Part shown: positions 42,694 through 50,889 of the stretch, in pieces
Position numbering within the stretch: position 1 is the stretch's first letter
Layout of the letters: each line of letters starts with the position of its first letter
NCBI RefSeq assembly: GCF_001988955.1
Contig: NZ_CP014263.1
Coordinates: 4,186,001-4,250,000, forward strand
DNA length: 64,000 nucleotides
DNA from: Spirosoma montaniterrae
GTDB taxonomy: Bacteria > Bacteroidota > Bacteroidia > Cytophagales > Spirosomataceae
Reading direction: 5' to 3'
Notes under the pieces: generated by a model
Told to the model about the DNA's origin: nothing
Seen by the model: the letters and a program-made list of their open reading frames with translations, nothing else
Database searches by the model: none
Position numbers and translations under genes: made by a program

Positions 42694-43764
42694 TTACTGG
42701 TTGAGGCTCACGCTGCCCGAACTGGCGGTGATGTTGACGGGAATGCCGCCCCCATTGAGCTTGCCGCGAACCCGGTCTTTTTCAATGTCACCTTCAAAAC
42801 GCGCCAGGCGTTCGGGCATATTCACGCGGTTGCCGCTCAGGTTCAGGTCCATGCCCTTGTCTAATGGCATCTGTACGCGTACACTACCCGCCGTGGTGCT
42901 CAGGCGAACATAACTGCCAAGTTTCGCAATGCTTACTTCTACACTGCCCGCGCTGGTGCTGGCGTCGATGCTACCCGCTACGTTGGCAAGCCGGATACTG
43001 CCCCCCGACGTACCCGCTTTCAGATCGCCGTTGAGGTTGCCGCCCCGAATGCTGCCACCGCTGGTTTGCGCGTCAACGTCGCCTTTGAGGTCGTTGAGTT
43101 CAATGCTGCCGCCCGACGTGTGCAGGCGCATTTTTCCCGACGACTCTTTAGCCCGGATGCTGCCGCCACTGGTTTGCAGATCGAGTGTGCCGGCGTTGCT
43201 GCGGCAACGGTCGAGGTTGATGCTGCCGCCCGACGTCTGGCCGTTAATGTCGCCTTCAACATCGTTCAGGTGCAGGCTTCCCCCGCTGGTGCGGAAGCGT
43301 TGTTTGCCGCTTAGGTTTGCCAGCCGGATACTGCCCCCCGACGTATTCAGGTTGGTCGATACGGCGCGGGGCGTGTAAATTTTGAAGCCAATGCTGAGCG
43401 AGCGTTTCCAGTCGTTGCCATTTCCCCGGCGTTTGGCTGTAGCGACAATGGTGCTGCCCTCCTGCGTGATGGTGATGTCATAATCGCGCAGGCGTTGTTC
43501 TATTTCTTCTTTGTCGAGTTTGTTGATGCCGTTCCAGTTGTTGGGCCGGACAAACATTTCGACTTTAGCATTCATGTCGGTGCCGCCCTCTACGGTCAGA
43601 CTTCCGCCCGACGTTTCGGCCCGCACGGCGTCGATACGGCCCGAAAAGGTTTTGGTCTGGTACGGCTCGTCCTGGTCGTTGCCATAGCGATTGGCGGGGG
43701 TAGCGTTGATGAAGAACAGGCTCGTGCTGGTGAGCAAGGTTAAGAGAAACTGCGTGCGTTTCAT
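42694..43764 (-). CDS. Secreted DUF4097-type beta-repeat protein
   Basis: 356 residues from ATG 43764 (MKRTQFLLTLLTSTSLFFIN, signal peptide). From about residue 130 the sequence is a regular 20-21 residue repeat of the form TSGGSI.L..L.G, at least nine copies, which predicts a right-handed beta-helix or blade (DUF4097/DUF4098 type). Such proteins are found next to membrane regulators and anti-sigma systems in many bacteria; their binding partner is unknown. A longer reading from 43950 has no signal peptide at its start and is less likely. It follows the regulator gene at 43829 by 64 bases. Confidence 0.85.
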   Translation of the reverse strand: MKRTQFLLTLLTSTSLFFINATPANRYGNDQDEPYQTKTFSGRIDAVRAETSGGSLTVEGGTDMNAKVEMFVRPNNWNGINKLDKEEIEQRLRDYDITITQEGSTIVATAKRRGNGNDWKRSLSIGFKIYTPRAVSTNLNTSGGSIRLANLSGKQRFRTSGGSLHLNDVEGDINGQTSGGSINLDRCRSNAGTLDLQTSGGSIRAKESSGKMRLHTSGGSIELNDLKGDVDAQTSGGSIRGGNLNGDLKAGTSGGSIRLANVAGSIDASTSAGSVEVSIAKLGSYVRLSTTAGSVRVQMPLDKGMDLNLSGNRVNMPERLARFEGDIEKDRVRGKLNGGGIPVNITASSGSVSLNQ

Positions 43765-43828
43765 GATGATAGGTTTATGTTTTCGGGAAAGATGCGGGAA
43801 AATCCCGGAGGGTTGCATGGGTTTATAG

Positions 43829-44734
43829 TTAGGTTTCGTTTTGCACCTCAAGCCGATAGCCGATGCCGTGAATAGCCACAATCCGTAACGACGGGTCGTG
43901 CTGAAGCAATTTACGCAACCGCGACACAAACACGTCGACACTGCGGCCAACGGTGATGCCTTCGTCTTCCCAAACGGCTTTCAGAATGGTTTCGCGGTCG
44001 AGAATCTGGTTGGCATGATCGGCAAACAGCCGCAGTAGTTTGGCCTCACGGTAGGTAAGCGTATGCTGATGCGAACCCGACACAAGCGTTTGCCGCCCGA
44101 CATCGAAAACAGTATTCCCGAAGCGTAGTCGATTATCAGCCAGCCCGGTAGGTTCGGGCAACGGCGGTAGTATGGGTCGTGGGCGGGGCCAGCCAATCAG
44201 CAGTAAGCCGCTCAAAAAACTTCCTGCCAGCAATACCCATCCACTTCGGCCCGGCCCGGTGGGTTCAGAGGCATCGAACGATACTTGCAGCGCGTAGCAA
44301 CCCGCTGGCATAATTCGGCCCGTGCAGGGCACCTCTTCGTTGGGCGTCAGTTCGTTCACAATATATCCTAACTGCAACGTGCTGGTAGCGCAATCGAGTA
44401 CTGCCACGTGATAATTGCCGCTGATCTGGTAATGCCGGAACGAATCACGCAAAAGCTCCGGCAGTATATCGTAGCTGAAAGCCTGATTCAGCGGCAATCG
44501 AAACGTGTGGCTATTGACCTCCTGAACCGGCTGGATACGCGACGTCGAGTCGCCGATTGCTCGTAATAGATGATGCGCTGTTCGGCGCAGAGCCAGATTA
44601 ACTTTTTCCGACGGGCGTGGCGTATGGGTATCGGCCCGAACGAACCGAACAAACAGCAGCCCGGCCAACACCAGCAACAGGCCACCTGCCAGACGACGAA
44701 ACAAGATCGAACCCCACCGCATATCGTTACTCAA
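43829..44734 (-). CDS. Membrane-bound OmpR-type winged-helix regulator (ToxR-like topology)
   Basis: 301 residues. Helix 1 at about 13-33 (LAGGLLLVLAGLLFVRFV), an extracytoplasmic domain of about 140 residues with three cysteines (VLDCATS, VPCTGRI, PAGCYAL), helix 2 at about 182-202 (SGWVLLAGSFLSGLLLIG), then an OmpR/PhoB-type winged-helix DNA-binding domain (about 220-300) with LTYREAKLLRLFADHANQ, VDVFVSRLRKLLQHDP and IHGIGYRL. The DNA-binding domain is C-terminal, the reverse of ToxR. It should sense an envelope signal and act directly on DNA without a kinase. Third gene of an operon with two exported proteins (15-base gap). Confidence 0.88.
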   Translation of the reverse strand: MSNDMRWGSILFRRLAGGLLLVLAGLLFVRFVRADTHTPRPSEKVNLALRRTAHHLLRAIGDSTSRIQPVQEVNSHTFRLPLNQAFSYDILPELLRDSFRHYQISGNYHVAVLDCATSTLQLGYIVNELTPNEEVPCTGRIMPAGCYALQVSFDASEPTGPGRSGWVLLAGSFLSGLLLIGWPRPRPILPPLPEPTGLADNRLRFGNTVFDVGRQTLVSGSHQHTLTYREAKLLRLFADHANQILDRETILKAVWEDEGITVGRSVDVFVSRLRKLLQHDPSLRIVAIHGIGYRLEVQNET

Positions 44735-44749
44735 TCGACCAGAACGTAC

Positions 44750-45181
44750 TCAACAATTATCCTCCGGCAATAACCAGTTGAACGAATGTAGTTTTAAAAC
44801 GTGTATAACCTGCTGCCCGGCCTGAGTACCTGCCAATTCGAGCACCAGTTCGTCGCCCAGCCGGGCTACGGGCAATATGTCGTGCAATTGAGCTGAATAA
44901 ACAGCCCGCGTGTCGTCGGATGCGCCGTAGCGAATCACGGCCCCGGCCCGCCGGAGGTATACCCGAAACGGCAGCGGCTTGTGGGGTTTTGAGGCCGGGT
45001 CTCCTTCCATCCAGGCCAGCACGCCCCGGCTGTTCAACGGTAGCATGTTCACGTGAATCGGATGCCCGTTCAGCGTCAATAGATTGCCGTTCATGGCCGA
45101 TTTCAGTTGGGCAGAACTGGTCTGTGCGACTACCCATAGCAGGATTACACTATTCAAAGCAATTAATAGGCTGCGTTTCAT
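44750..45181 (-). CDS. Small exported protein, second gene of the regulator operon
   Basis: 143 residues from ATG 45181 (MKRSLLIALNSVILLWVVAQ, signal peptide). The mature part is beta-rich, with a C-terminal pattern GDELVLELAGTQ...HVLKL that resembles the end of the neighbouring 45195 product (GDHIVLLTVD...HEILVQ). A single cysteine occurs at the very C-terminus (EDNC). The two may be distant paralogues and may present a signal to the membrane regulator (inference). The family is not recognised. Confidence 0.72.
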   Translation of the reverse strand: MKRSLLIALNSVILLWVVAQTSSAQLKSAMNGNLLTLNGHPIHVNMLPLNSRGVLAWMEGDPASKPHKPLPFRVYLRRAGAVIRYGASDDTRAVYSAQLHDILPVARLGDELVLELAGTQAGQQVIHVLKLHSFNWLLPEDNC

Positions 45182-45194
45182 GATTGGGCAGATG

Positions 45195-45602
45195 TTATTG
45201 AACCAGAATTTCATGATGTGGTAGTGCATAACGGCTATCTACGGTCAGCAGCACGATATGATCGCCTTTCTGACATTTAGCCAGTACGCTCTGAACAGGC
45301 ACCTGCCGATACGTTCGACCCGAAAACATTGTCAGTGTTTTTGTGGCCCCATCGCGGATAGCAATCTGAAAATCAACCTTATCGACTGCCTTATTTTCAG
45401 TGGGCGACAAGTCTACGGTATATACAGCAAGTTCGCCGGTGGCGGTGTCGGGCAACCGGCATTTGCCAGTAGTTGTATACGCATCGACCACCATCTGTTT
45501 GCCGACAAAAGCGGCTACGCACTGACTCGGTCTTTCCTGCGCGAGTCCGTTCTGCACAATGGCCCAACTGCACAGGAGCCACATAAAGCAACGTGTTTTC
45601 AT
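45195..45602 (-). CDS. Small exported protein, first gene of the regulator operon
   Basis: 135 residues from ATG 45602 (MKTRCFMWLLCSWAIVQNGLAQ, signal peptide). Mature domain of about 113 residues with three cysteines (PSQCVAAFVG, TGKCRLPD, LAKCQKGD) and a beta-rich C-terminus. A start at 45632 would add 10 residues before the signal peptide. Preceded by the best promoter in the window and by three phased GTAAA repeats. 13 bases separate it from the next gene. The family is not recognised. Confidence 0.75.
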   Translation of the reverse strand: MKTRCFMWLLCSWAIVQNGLAQERPSQCVAAFVGKQMVVDAYTTTGKCRLPDTATGELAVYTVDLSPTENKAVDKVDFQIAIRDGATKTLTMFSGRTYRQVPVQSVLAKCQKGDHIVLLTVDSRYALPHHEILVQ

Positions 45603-45629
45603 CGGTTTGTTTTTTTGAATGATACGTTG

Positions 45630-45663
45630 CAAACGTACAAGGCAGCATCGACAGACGTGTCAA
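45630..45663 (-). promoter_or_regulatory. Promoter of the exported-protein/regulator operon
   Basis: Minus strand: TTG (45661-45663), a 23-base spacer, TACGTTTG (45630-45637), an exact TAnnTTTG. Transcription would begin about 20 bases before the start codon at 45602. Confidence 0.65.
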
Positions 45664-45669
45664 TTACGT

Positions 45670-45695
45670 GTAAAACATTGTAAAGCAATTGTAAA
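45670..45695. promoter_or_regulatory. Three phased GTAAA direct repeats upstream of the regulator operon
   Basis: GTAAA at 45670-45674, 45680-45684 and 45691-45695, starts spaced 10 and 11 bp, all on the same helix face and just upstream of the -33 element. OmpR-family winged-helix proteins bind such direct repeats (the CpxR box is GTAAA-N5-GTAAA). An autoregulatory activator site is likely. Confidence 0.55.
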
Positions 45696-45726
45696 ACTCT
45701 GAAAATTACCTGATTTTCAGAGTTTT
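45693..45726 (-). terminator. Terminator after the PadR-controlled permease gene
   Basis: AAAACTCTGAAAAT pairs with ATTTTCAGAGTTTT around a 6-base loop, 13 bases past the permease stop on the minus strand. It abuts the GTAAA repeats. Confidence 0.88.
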
Positions 45727-45739
45727 GCCAACCCACTCA

Positions 45740-48412
45740 TTACTCACTCCGCAAACTTTTCACCGGGTTCATCAACGCGGCTTTAATGCTCTGGAAGCTG
45801 ACCGTCAGCAGGGCAATGCCAATGGTCGATAAACCAGCTAACAGAAAGATTTCCCAGCCCAACGGAATGCGATAAACAAAATCGTTTAGCCAGTTGCTCA
45901 TTAAGTACCAGCCAATAGGCGCGGCTATACCAAATGAGATGAGTACCAATTTGATAAAATTACCGGCCAGTAAGCCAAGTATACTGTTCAGGGAGGCCCC
46001 CAATACTTTCCGAATGCTGATCTCCTTACTACGTTGCTCGGCCATGAAGGCAGAGAGGGCAAACAAACCTAAGCAGGCTATCAGAATAGCGAGTCCGGCA
46101 AAACTGCTGAAGATACGCTGGGTTCGCTGGACATCGTTGTACATGGATGCATACTGCTCATCGAGAAAGCTGTATCGAATGGGCTGGTAGGGCGAGAACT
46201 GCTTCCATACGTTCGTTACGGATTGGAGGGTAGCCGCCATATCCTGGGTAGCTACTTTGACCAATATAGTATTAGGGCTACGTCCCAGAAATAAACCCAT
46301 GGGTTGAATCTTCTCTTTGAGGGAATTAAAATGAAAATCTTCAACAACGCCGATTACCGTCCAGCCGCCCCGCCAGTTAAAAATGCGCTGCCCAATGGGG
46401 TGGCGTAAATGGAGTGCCTTCACTAATGATTCATTAATGATAACCGACTGTGAGTCAGTAAGCATCTGAGCAGAAAAATTTCGTCCCTGCACCAGTTTCA
46501 AGCCGAGCGTCTTTACATATGCATCGTCTACGTTCCAGTGTTGACTGCTTACCTTTTCATGGTCCTGCATACCCTGCGTCCACATGCCCCCGTTATTTCG
46601 TTTAGTACCCTCGACGGGCAAAAAACTACTAACACTGGCCTGTTTTACATCGGGTAAACGGAGCAGTTCGTTTTTGAACGGGGTCAGTTGGTTCGCCAGC
46701 GTGTGGGTTCCCTGAAGAACCAGGACCTGCTCTTTATCAAAACCTAATTTTTTGTTCAGTATAAAGTGCATTTGCCGGGCAATAGTGAAAGTCCCAACGA
46801 TAAGAACAGTCGAAACGGTGAACTGAAAAACAACCAGTAAACTGCGTGTAGATGCGTGCTTACTGCCCCGGCTCACTGTTCCTTTCAGTACCTGCATCGG
46901 TTGAAATGCAGACAGATAGAACGCCGGGTACAGACCTGCCAGCAACCCCAACAGCAACGTACCGATAGCCAGCACGGGAAATAGCCACCATTCACGCCAG
47001 GGAAAAACCAGTGATTTGGCAACGAGTCCGTTGAAATACGGAAGCAGCAGGTTGGCCAGCAGCAAGCCCAGAACAACCGAAACACTACTGAACAGCAACG
47101 ATTCGGTCAGAAACTGCCCAATCAGACTACGACGCAGCGAGCCGACCACTTTACGCAAGCCGACTTCTTTGGCGCGATTAGCAGACTTCGCCGTCGAGAG
47201 ATTGATAAAATTGATGGACGCGATGAGCAAGATAAATAAGGCGATGGCACCGAACAGCCAGATGTATCGAATATCGCCATGCGGCAGCCCGTCCTGCACC
47301 CGATCCTCATTCAGGTAAATCGCACGGACGGGCTGTAGTTTGAACCGAAAACTATTGAGCCAGGCCATCTCTTCATGGTTAGCTCCCTCCCGACTGGCGG
47401 CAGGCATAAAGTATTTTTTTACTACCCCCGATAATTTGTGTTCCAGTTGCCCGATATCGGTGCCAGAACGAACCCGTACGTAGTTGATATAATTGCTGTT
47501 CCGCCAGTTGGTTTGCTCACCTTCTCCAAATTCCTTACCGGCCAGGGTCATCAAAAAATTATACTGGAAGTGCGACGTAACCGGAAAATCTTCGATCACC
47601 CCACTTACTCTGTATTGCCGTTGCTTGTCGTTATTCAGGATAAGCAGCTTACCAATTGGGTTTTGACCGGGGAAGTAGGTGTCTGCTTTGCGCTTAGTAA
47701 TGACAATTGTGTTTGGCTCGGTCAGGGCCTGCTGCGGATTGCCCTGGAGGAATGGTAGTTGGAGAATGCTGAGCAACTCCTGACTCGCATAGACAAACCC
47801 ATCGTCGTGGGTGCTTTCAAGAGCATCGCTTCGCCGGACCTCCTGGCTACCCGCGCCAAATACCTCGACGGCATTGTAATGGCCAACCTGCTCAAATTCG
47901 GGATATTCGGCCTGTAAGGTACGTGCCAGGGGAGCCGGAAAATGCACTCCACTACCGACCTCTCCCCGGAAGGATGAAAACTCGAGAATACGGTAAATAC
48001 GATCACCCGCTGTGTAATGCTGGTCGTAGCTGACCTCCTGTCGGACGAACAACGCAATTAACAGACAAGCGGCAACACCAGTTGACAGTCCGCCAATCTT
48101 GATCAACGAGTACAGCTTTTCCTTCGCTAAATTCCGCCAGACGATTTTAAAATAGTTACGTAGCATAGCCAGAGTCAGGGTTGAGGGTTGTTGATAATAG
48201 TCTCGCTTTCGTTTCCGCCTACGCACAAAGGGCGGCAGCACCGACAGTACATTGAGCACGTAGCGCAACGTGGCCTGCGTTTTGCCCCCGCGTGCATAGT
48301 CGTGCGCGTAGAGTTCGTCTAAATCCCCTTCGACTTCTTCGAGCGTGTCGTCAGGGTGGAGCCGGGTCAGCAGCCAACGTGCCCAGCGCGGGGGTTTCAC
48401 GTCCGATTTCAT
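45740..48412 (-). CDS. FtsX/MacB-type ABC transporter permease with prefix domain
   Basis: 890 residues. An N-terminal cytoplasmic prefix (about 1-85, WARWLLTRLHPDDTLEEVEGDLDELY) marks the subgroup of large MacB-like permeases encoded with PadR regulators. Then MLRNYFKIVWRNLAKEK leads into helix 1, a MacB periplasmic core domain, a first FtsX helix set (about 370-500), a second core domain and a second FtsX set (about 775-885). The C-terminus is TVSFQSIKAALMNPVKSLRSE, shared with four other permeases here. No ATPase gene is nearby. Such proteins transmit ATP-driven motion to the periplasm, for export or envelope signalling. Start codon overlaps the padR stop by 4 bases. Confidence 0.9.
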   Translation of the reverse strand: MKSDVKPPRWARWLLTRLHPDDTLEEVEGDLDELYAHDYARGGKTQATLRYVLNVLSVLPPFVRRRKRKRDYYQQPSTLTLAMLRNYFKIVWRNLAKEKLYSLIKIGGLSTGVAACLLIALFVRQEVSYDQHYTAGDRIYRILEFSSFRGEVGSGVHFPAPLARTLQAEYPEFEQVGHYNAVEVFGAGSQEVRRSDALESTHDDGFVYASQELLSILQLPFLQGNPQQALTEPNTIVITKRKADTYFPGQNPIGKLLILNNDKQRQYRVSGVIEDFPVTSHFQYNFLMTLAGKEFGEGEQTNWRNSNYINYVRVRSGTDIGQLEHKLSGVVKKYFMPAASREGANHEEMAWLNSFRFKLQPVRAIYLNEDRVQDGLPHGDIRYIWLFGAIALFILLIASINFINLSTAKSANRAKEVGLRKVVGSLRRSLIGQFLTESLLFSSVSVVLGLLLANLLLPYFNGLVAKSLVFPWREWWLFPVLAIGTLLLGLLAGLYPAFYLSAFQPMQVLKGTVSRGSKHASTRSLLVVFQFTVSTVLIVGTFTIARQMHFILNKKLGFDKEQVLVLQGTHTLANQLTPFKNELLRLPDVKQASVSSFLPVEGTKRNNGGMWTQGMQDHEKVSSQHWNVDDAYVKTLGLKLVQGRNFSAQMLTDSQSVIINESLVKALHLRHPIGQRIFNWRGGWTVIGVVEDFHFNSLKEKIQPMGLFLGRSPNTILVKVATQDMAATLQSVTNVWKQFSPYQPIRYSFLDEQYASMYNDVQRTQRIFSSFAGLAILIACLGLFALSAFMAEQRSKEISIRKVLGASLNSILGLLAGNFIKLVLISFGIAAPIGWYLMSNWLNDFVYRIPLGWEIFLLAGLSTIGIALLTVSFQSIKAALMNPVKSLRSE

Positions 48413-48747
48413 AGACCACCGAGTCGAAGCGTACCGGGCGGAACCAGTTGCCAGAGTTCCTGGCGGAGTTGTTGCACTTCCTGCAAGGCCCGGCTGCCGA
48501 GGGCCGTTATGTGAAACAGTCGCTTACGCCGACCGCCCCGCTCGGCGGTGGCCCCACCTAATTCCGACTTTACAAATCCCTTTTCTTCCAGCCGGATGAG
48601 CGTGTTATGCACCGAGCCAAAGGCAACCACCCGACCTGTATGCTCTTCAATAGCCTGACTGACCGTAACGCCGTAAGCATCCCCGTCTAAGATGGCGACC
48701 ATCAGCAGCACGACCTCTTCAAATTCGCCCAGATACGTTCGGCGCAT
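48409..48747 (-). CDS. PadR-family transcriptional regulator
   Basis: 112 residues, the normal size of a PadR-s2 winged-helix protein: LGEFEEVVLLMVAILDGDAYGVTVSQAIEEHTG, then RLEEKGFVKSEL and AERGGRRKRLFHITALG, the usual wing and dimer helix. It most likely represses itself and the permease behind it, with which it overlaps by 4 bases. A 13-bp perfect hairpin lies about 100 bases upstream (48848-48879), a candidate operator. Confidence 0.92.
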   Translation of the reverse strand: MRRTYLGEFEEVVLLMVAILDGDAYGVTVSQAIEEHTGRVVAFGSVHNTLIRLEEKGFVKSELGGATAERGGRRKRLFHITALGSRALQEVQQLRQELWQLVPPGTLRLGGL

Positions 48748-48847
48748 AGTGCGTTAGGATTAGTTTATATTTTCTCGTACAAATCTGCGGCCAAATCCAA
48801 TTGTGGCCGTTTGGAGCCAGTCAGAGCCGTTTTTACTTAGAAACAAG

Positions 48848-48879
48848 ACACCGATTGTCCGTTTTTGGACAATCGGTGT
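48848..48879. promoter_or_regulatory. Perfect 13-bp inverted repeat upstream of padR
   Basis: ACACCGATTGTCC and GGACAATCGGTGT around GTTTTT. No T run follows on either strand, so a protein-binding operator or mRNA hairpin fits better than a terminator. The rest of 48748-48909 shows no gene. Confidence 0.5.
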
Positions 48880-48909
48880 ACGACGATGGACAGTGGTCTG
48901 AACCGTATA

Positions 48910-48987
48910 CTATTCACTCCGCAAACTTTTCACCGGGTTCATTAGCGCGGCTTTGATGCTCTGGAAGCTGACCGTTAGCAGGGCAAG
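48910..48987 (-). pseudogene. Relic of a permease C-terminus
   Basis: Reads LALLTVSFQSIKAALMNPVKSLRSE and stop, the last 25 residues of the MacB-like permeases in this window, and differs from the 3' end of the gene at 45740 by only a few bases over about 75 bp. Upstream of it the reading passes into unrelated sequence. A leftover of a sixth permease, probably lost by recombination. Confidence 0.75.
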
Positions 48988-49030
48988 TGGAACGGCCTCT
49001 CGGTAGCCCCTTCCTACGGGAACCTGACTG

Positions 49031-49572
49031 TCATTGAGCATCAGTCGGTGAGGTTCGGGCGACTCTAAAGCCCACGCTGTCGCGTCTTTCATCGGGAATA
49101 TACCCGTCATTCCGCAGGGCCGAACGCATAAAGTCGGGGTTATAGGTAAAAGAACCGCCCTTTCTGGGACGCTTATAGTCTTTGGAAACCGTCAGTACGC
49201 TATCTTCTACGTCCACCCAAATCGTATCGCCTGATTCAGACCGGTAGTGCTTCACCCCATCCTGTCCCCACTCCCACACGCTGCCATATAGGTCAAATAG
49301 CCCAAAATCATTGGGTTTAAGCTAGCCCACAGGCCAAAGCCGTTCGTTAAAGGAAGTACCTGTGTACCAGGCATAGTCGTTGAGCAACTCATCGGATTGC
49401 CCAAAAAAACGAGACGTGGAGGCTCCGGCTCGGCTTGCGTATTCCCATTCGGCTTCGGTCGGCATTCGATACCCGGTGCGATGGAAATAATTGGCGGGCA
49501 AGGTCATGCCTTCCTTGATTTCGGCCAACGTTGGATAACACCACTGTTCTTTGGGGATGCCCTCCTGCTCAC
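49031..49572 (-). pseudogene. Broken formylglycine-generating-enzyme-like (SUMF1) gene
   Basis: C-terminal half of a SUMF1-domain protein. In order on the minus strand: [56 protein letters not shown], a TAG stop at 49322-49324, then in the same frame LKPNDFGLFDLYGSVWEWG, RKGGSFTYNPDFMRSALR and GFRVARTSPTDAQ. One C-to-T change (Gln to amber) explains the stop. The N-terminal half is missing; similarity stops where the TnpB element begins. Family members modify or bind sulfatase or serine-kinase partners. Not functional as it stands. Confidence 0.82.
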
Positions 49573-49590
49573 GGGTAAAAGTGGCTGGAT

Positions 49591-49613
49591 GCTCCCGCCC
49601 TTAGGCGGGGGAG
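49591..49613 (+). repeat. Left-end hairpin of the TnpB element
   Basis: CTCCCGCC pairs with GGCGGGGGAG (small G bulge) about 80 bases before tnpB. Confidence 0.7.
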
Positions 49614-49693
49614 GAAAGCCCGCTCCGGCGTACCGGCTAACTTTTTCTGTGTTTTTGCTTTCATTTGAATGATTTTTTTTGTACATTTGGGTA

Positions 49694-50887
49694 ATGAAAC
49701 TAACAGCACAGATACGGCTTTTACCTACCCCTCAACAGGCAACGGCCTTGCGGCTGACCCTCGAACGGGGTAATGAAGCCTGTAATCTGGTTAGTGCCTA
49801 TGCCTTTGAGCAAAAGGTGTTTCGCAGTCAGGAAATCCAGAAGGTTCTTTACTACAGGCTGAAAGAAGAGTTTGGTTTGTCGGCTCAGTTTGTGATTCGC
49901 TGTCTGGCTAAAGTCGCTGACTCGTACAAGACGCTGAAAGCCCAGATACGTAACCACAATGCCACCTGTGAGCCAGACAAGAAACGGAGCCTGACCCAGA
50001 TTAGCTACCGCCCAACCGGAGCGATTGCGTTCGATAGTCGGATTCTGTCTTATCGTACCGACCGCAAAACGGTGTCGATCTGGACGGTCGAAGGGCGCAA
50101 AACCATTACCTACACCGTTGGTCAGCACCACGAAAAACTCTTGCACTATCAACAGGGCGAATCTGACCTTGCTTTCATAAAGGGAAAGTGGTATCTGTTG
50201 GCAACCTGTGACGTACCCGATGAAGAAGGGGGCGAAATCGTTGATGCACTCGGCGTTGATTTGGGCATCGTAACGCTGGCTACGGATTCGGACGGGCAAA
50301 CCTTTAGCGGGGCCAATGTAGAAGCTACCCGCCAATGGTACGCCAAACGACGCGCTACCCTGCAAAGCGTCGGTACTAAGTCGGCTAAATGTAGACTTAA
50401 AAAACTCTCCAGGAAACAACGTCGGTTTCAGTCCGACACGAATCATTGCATTTCCAAGTCCCTTGTATCGAAGGCTAAGGCATCTAACCGGGCTATCGTT
50501 CTGGAAGACCTGACAGGGATTTCCAAAAACGTTAGAAAGGATGAGAAACGGTTGCGCCAATGGCAACGGGCTAAACATGCCAATTGGGCTTTCTACCAGC
50601 TTCGTCGCTTCATTGGCTATAAGGCTACCTTGTCGGGTGTGGCCGTACTGCTGATTGACCCGCGCAACACGTCCCGCATGTGTAGCCAGTGCGGACACTG
50701 CGAGAAGGCAAACCGAAAGTCGCAATCGGAGTTTGTATGTCGGTCGTGTGGTCATTCGGCTAATGCGGATTACAATGCGTCGCAAAACATTAAAAACAGT
50801 GGGCTTGGTCAGATAGCCTATGGTGTCGAGTCCGGGACGCGTAGTCTAACCACTCAGGCACAAGCTCCCGGCTTTAGTCGGGGGTAG
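49694..50887 (+). CDS. tnpB: TnpB (IS605 OrfB), RNA-guided RuvC-like nuclease
   Basis: 397 residues, the usual length. TnpB proteins are RNA-guided DNA endonucleases related to Cas12 and help keep IS200/IS605 elements in place. N-terminal MKLTAQIRLLPTPQQA is the OrfB_IS605 opening. The RuvC triad is complete: Asp189 in GVDLGIVTL, Glu271 in IVLEDLTGI and Asp359 in SANADYNAS. The zinc finger has Cys330, Cys333, Cys349 and Cys352. ATG at 49694 is preferred over a TTG at 49679. The TAG stop sits inside the right-end hairpin, so the guide RNA scaffold overlaps the coding 3' end. It looks intact and potentially active. Confidence 0.93.
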   Translation: MKLTAQIRLLPTPQQATALRLTLERGNEACNLVSAYAFEQKVFRSQEIQKVLYYRLKEEFGLSAQFVIRCLAKVADSYKTLKAQIRNHNATCEPDKKRSLTQISYRPTGAIAFDSRILSYRTDRKTVSIWTVEGRKTITYTVGQHHEKLLHYQQGESDLAFIKGKWYLLATCDVPDEEGGEIVDALGVDLGIVTLATDSDGQTFSGANVEATRQWYAKRRATLQSVGTKSAKCRLKKLSRKQRRFQSDTNHCISKSLVSKAKASNRAIVLEDLTGISKNVRKDEKRLRQWQRAKHANWAFYQLRRFIGYKATLSGVAVLLIDPRNTSRMCSQCGHCEKANRKSQSEFVCRSCGHSANADYNASQNIKNSGLGQIAYGVESGTRSLTTQAQAPGFSRG

Positions 50888-50889
50888 CT
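50863..50889 (+). ncRNA. Right-end hairpin, predicted 3' part of the TnpB guide (omega) RNA
   Basis: AGCTCCCG pairs with CGGG(GGT)AGCT around an 8-base loop and includes the tnpB stop codon. By analogy with characterised TnpB systems, the RNA would run from the 3' part of tnpB through this hairpin, and the guide would be the roughly 16-20 bases after about 50893 (inference). Confidence 0.55.

Noticed and set aside
48910..49110. A 66-residue frame ending in the permease tail, considered as a small gene
   Set aside because: Its first part is an off-frame reading of the SUMF1 pseudogene; only the last 25 residues are permease-derived.
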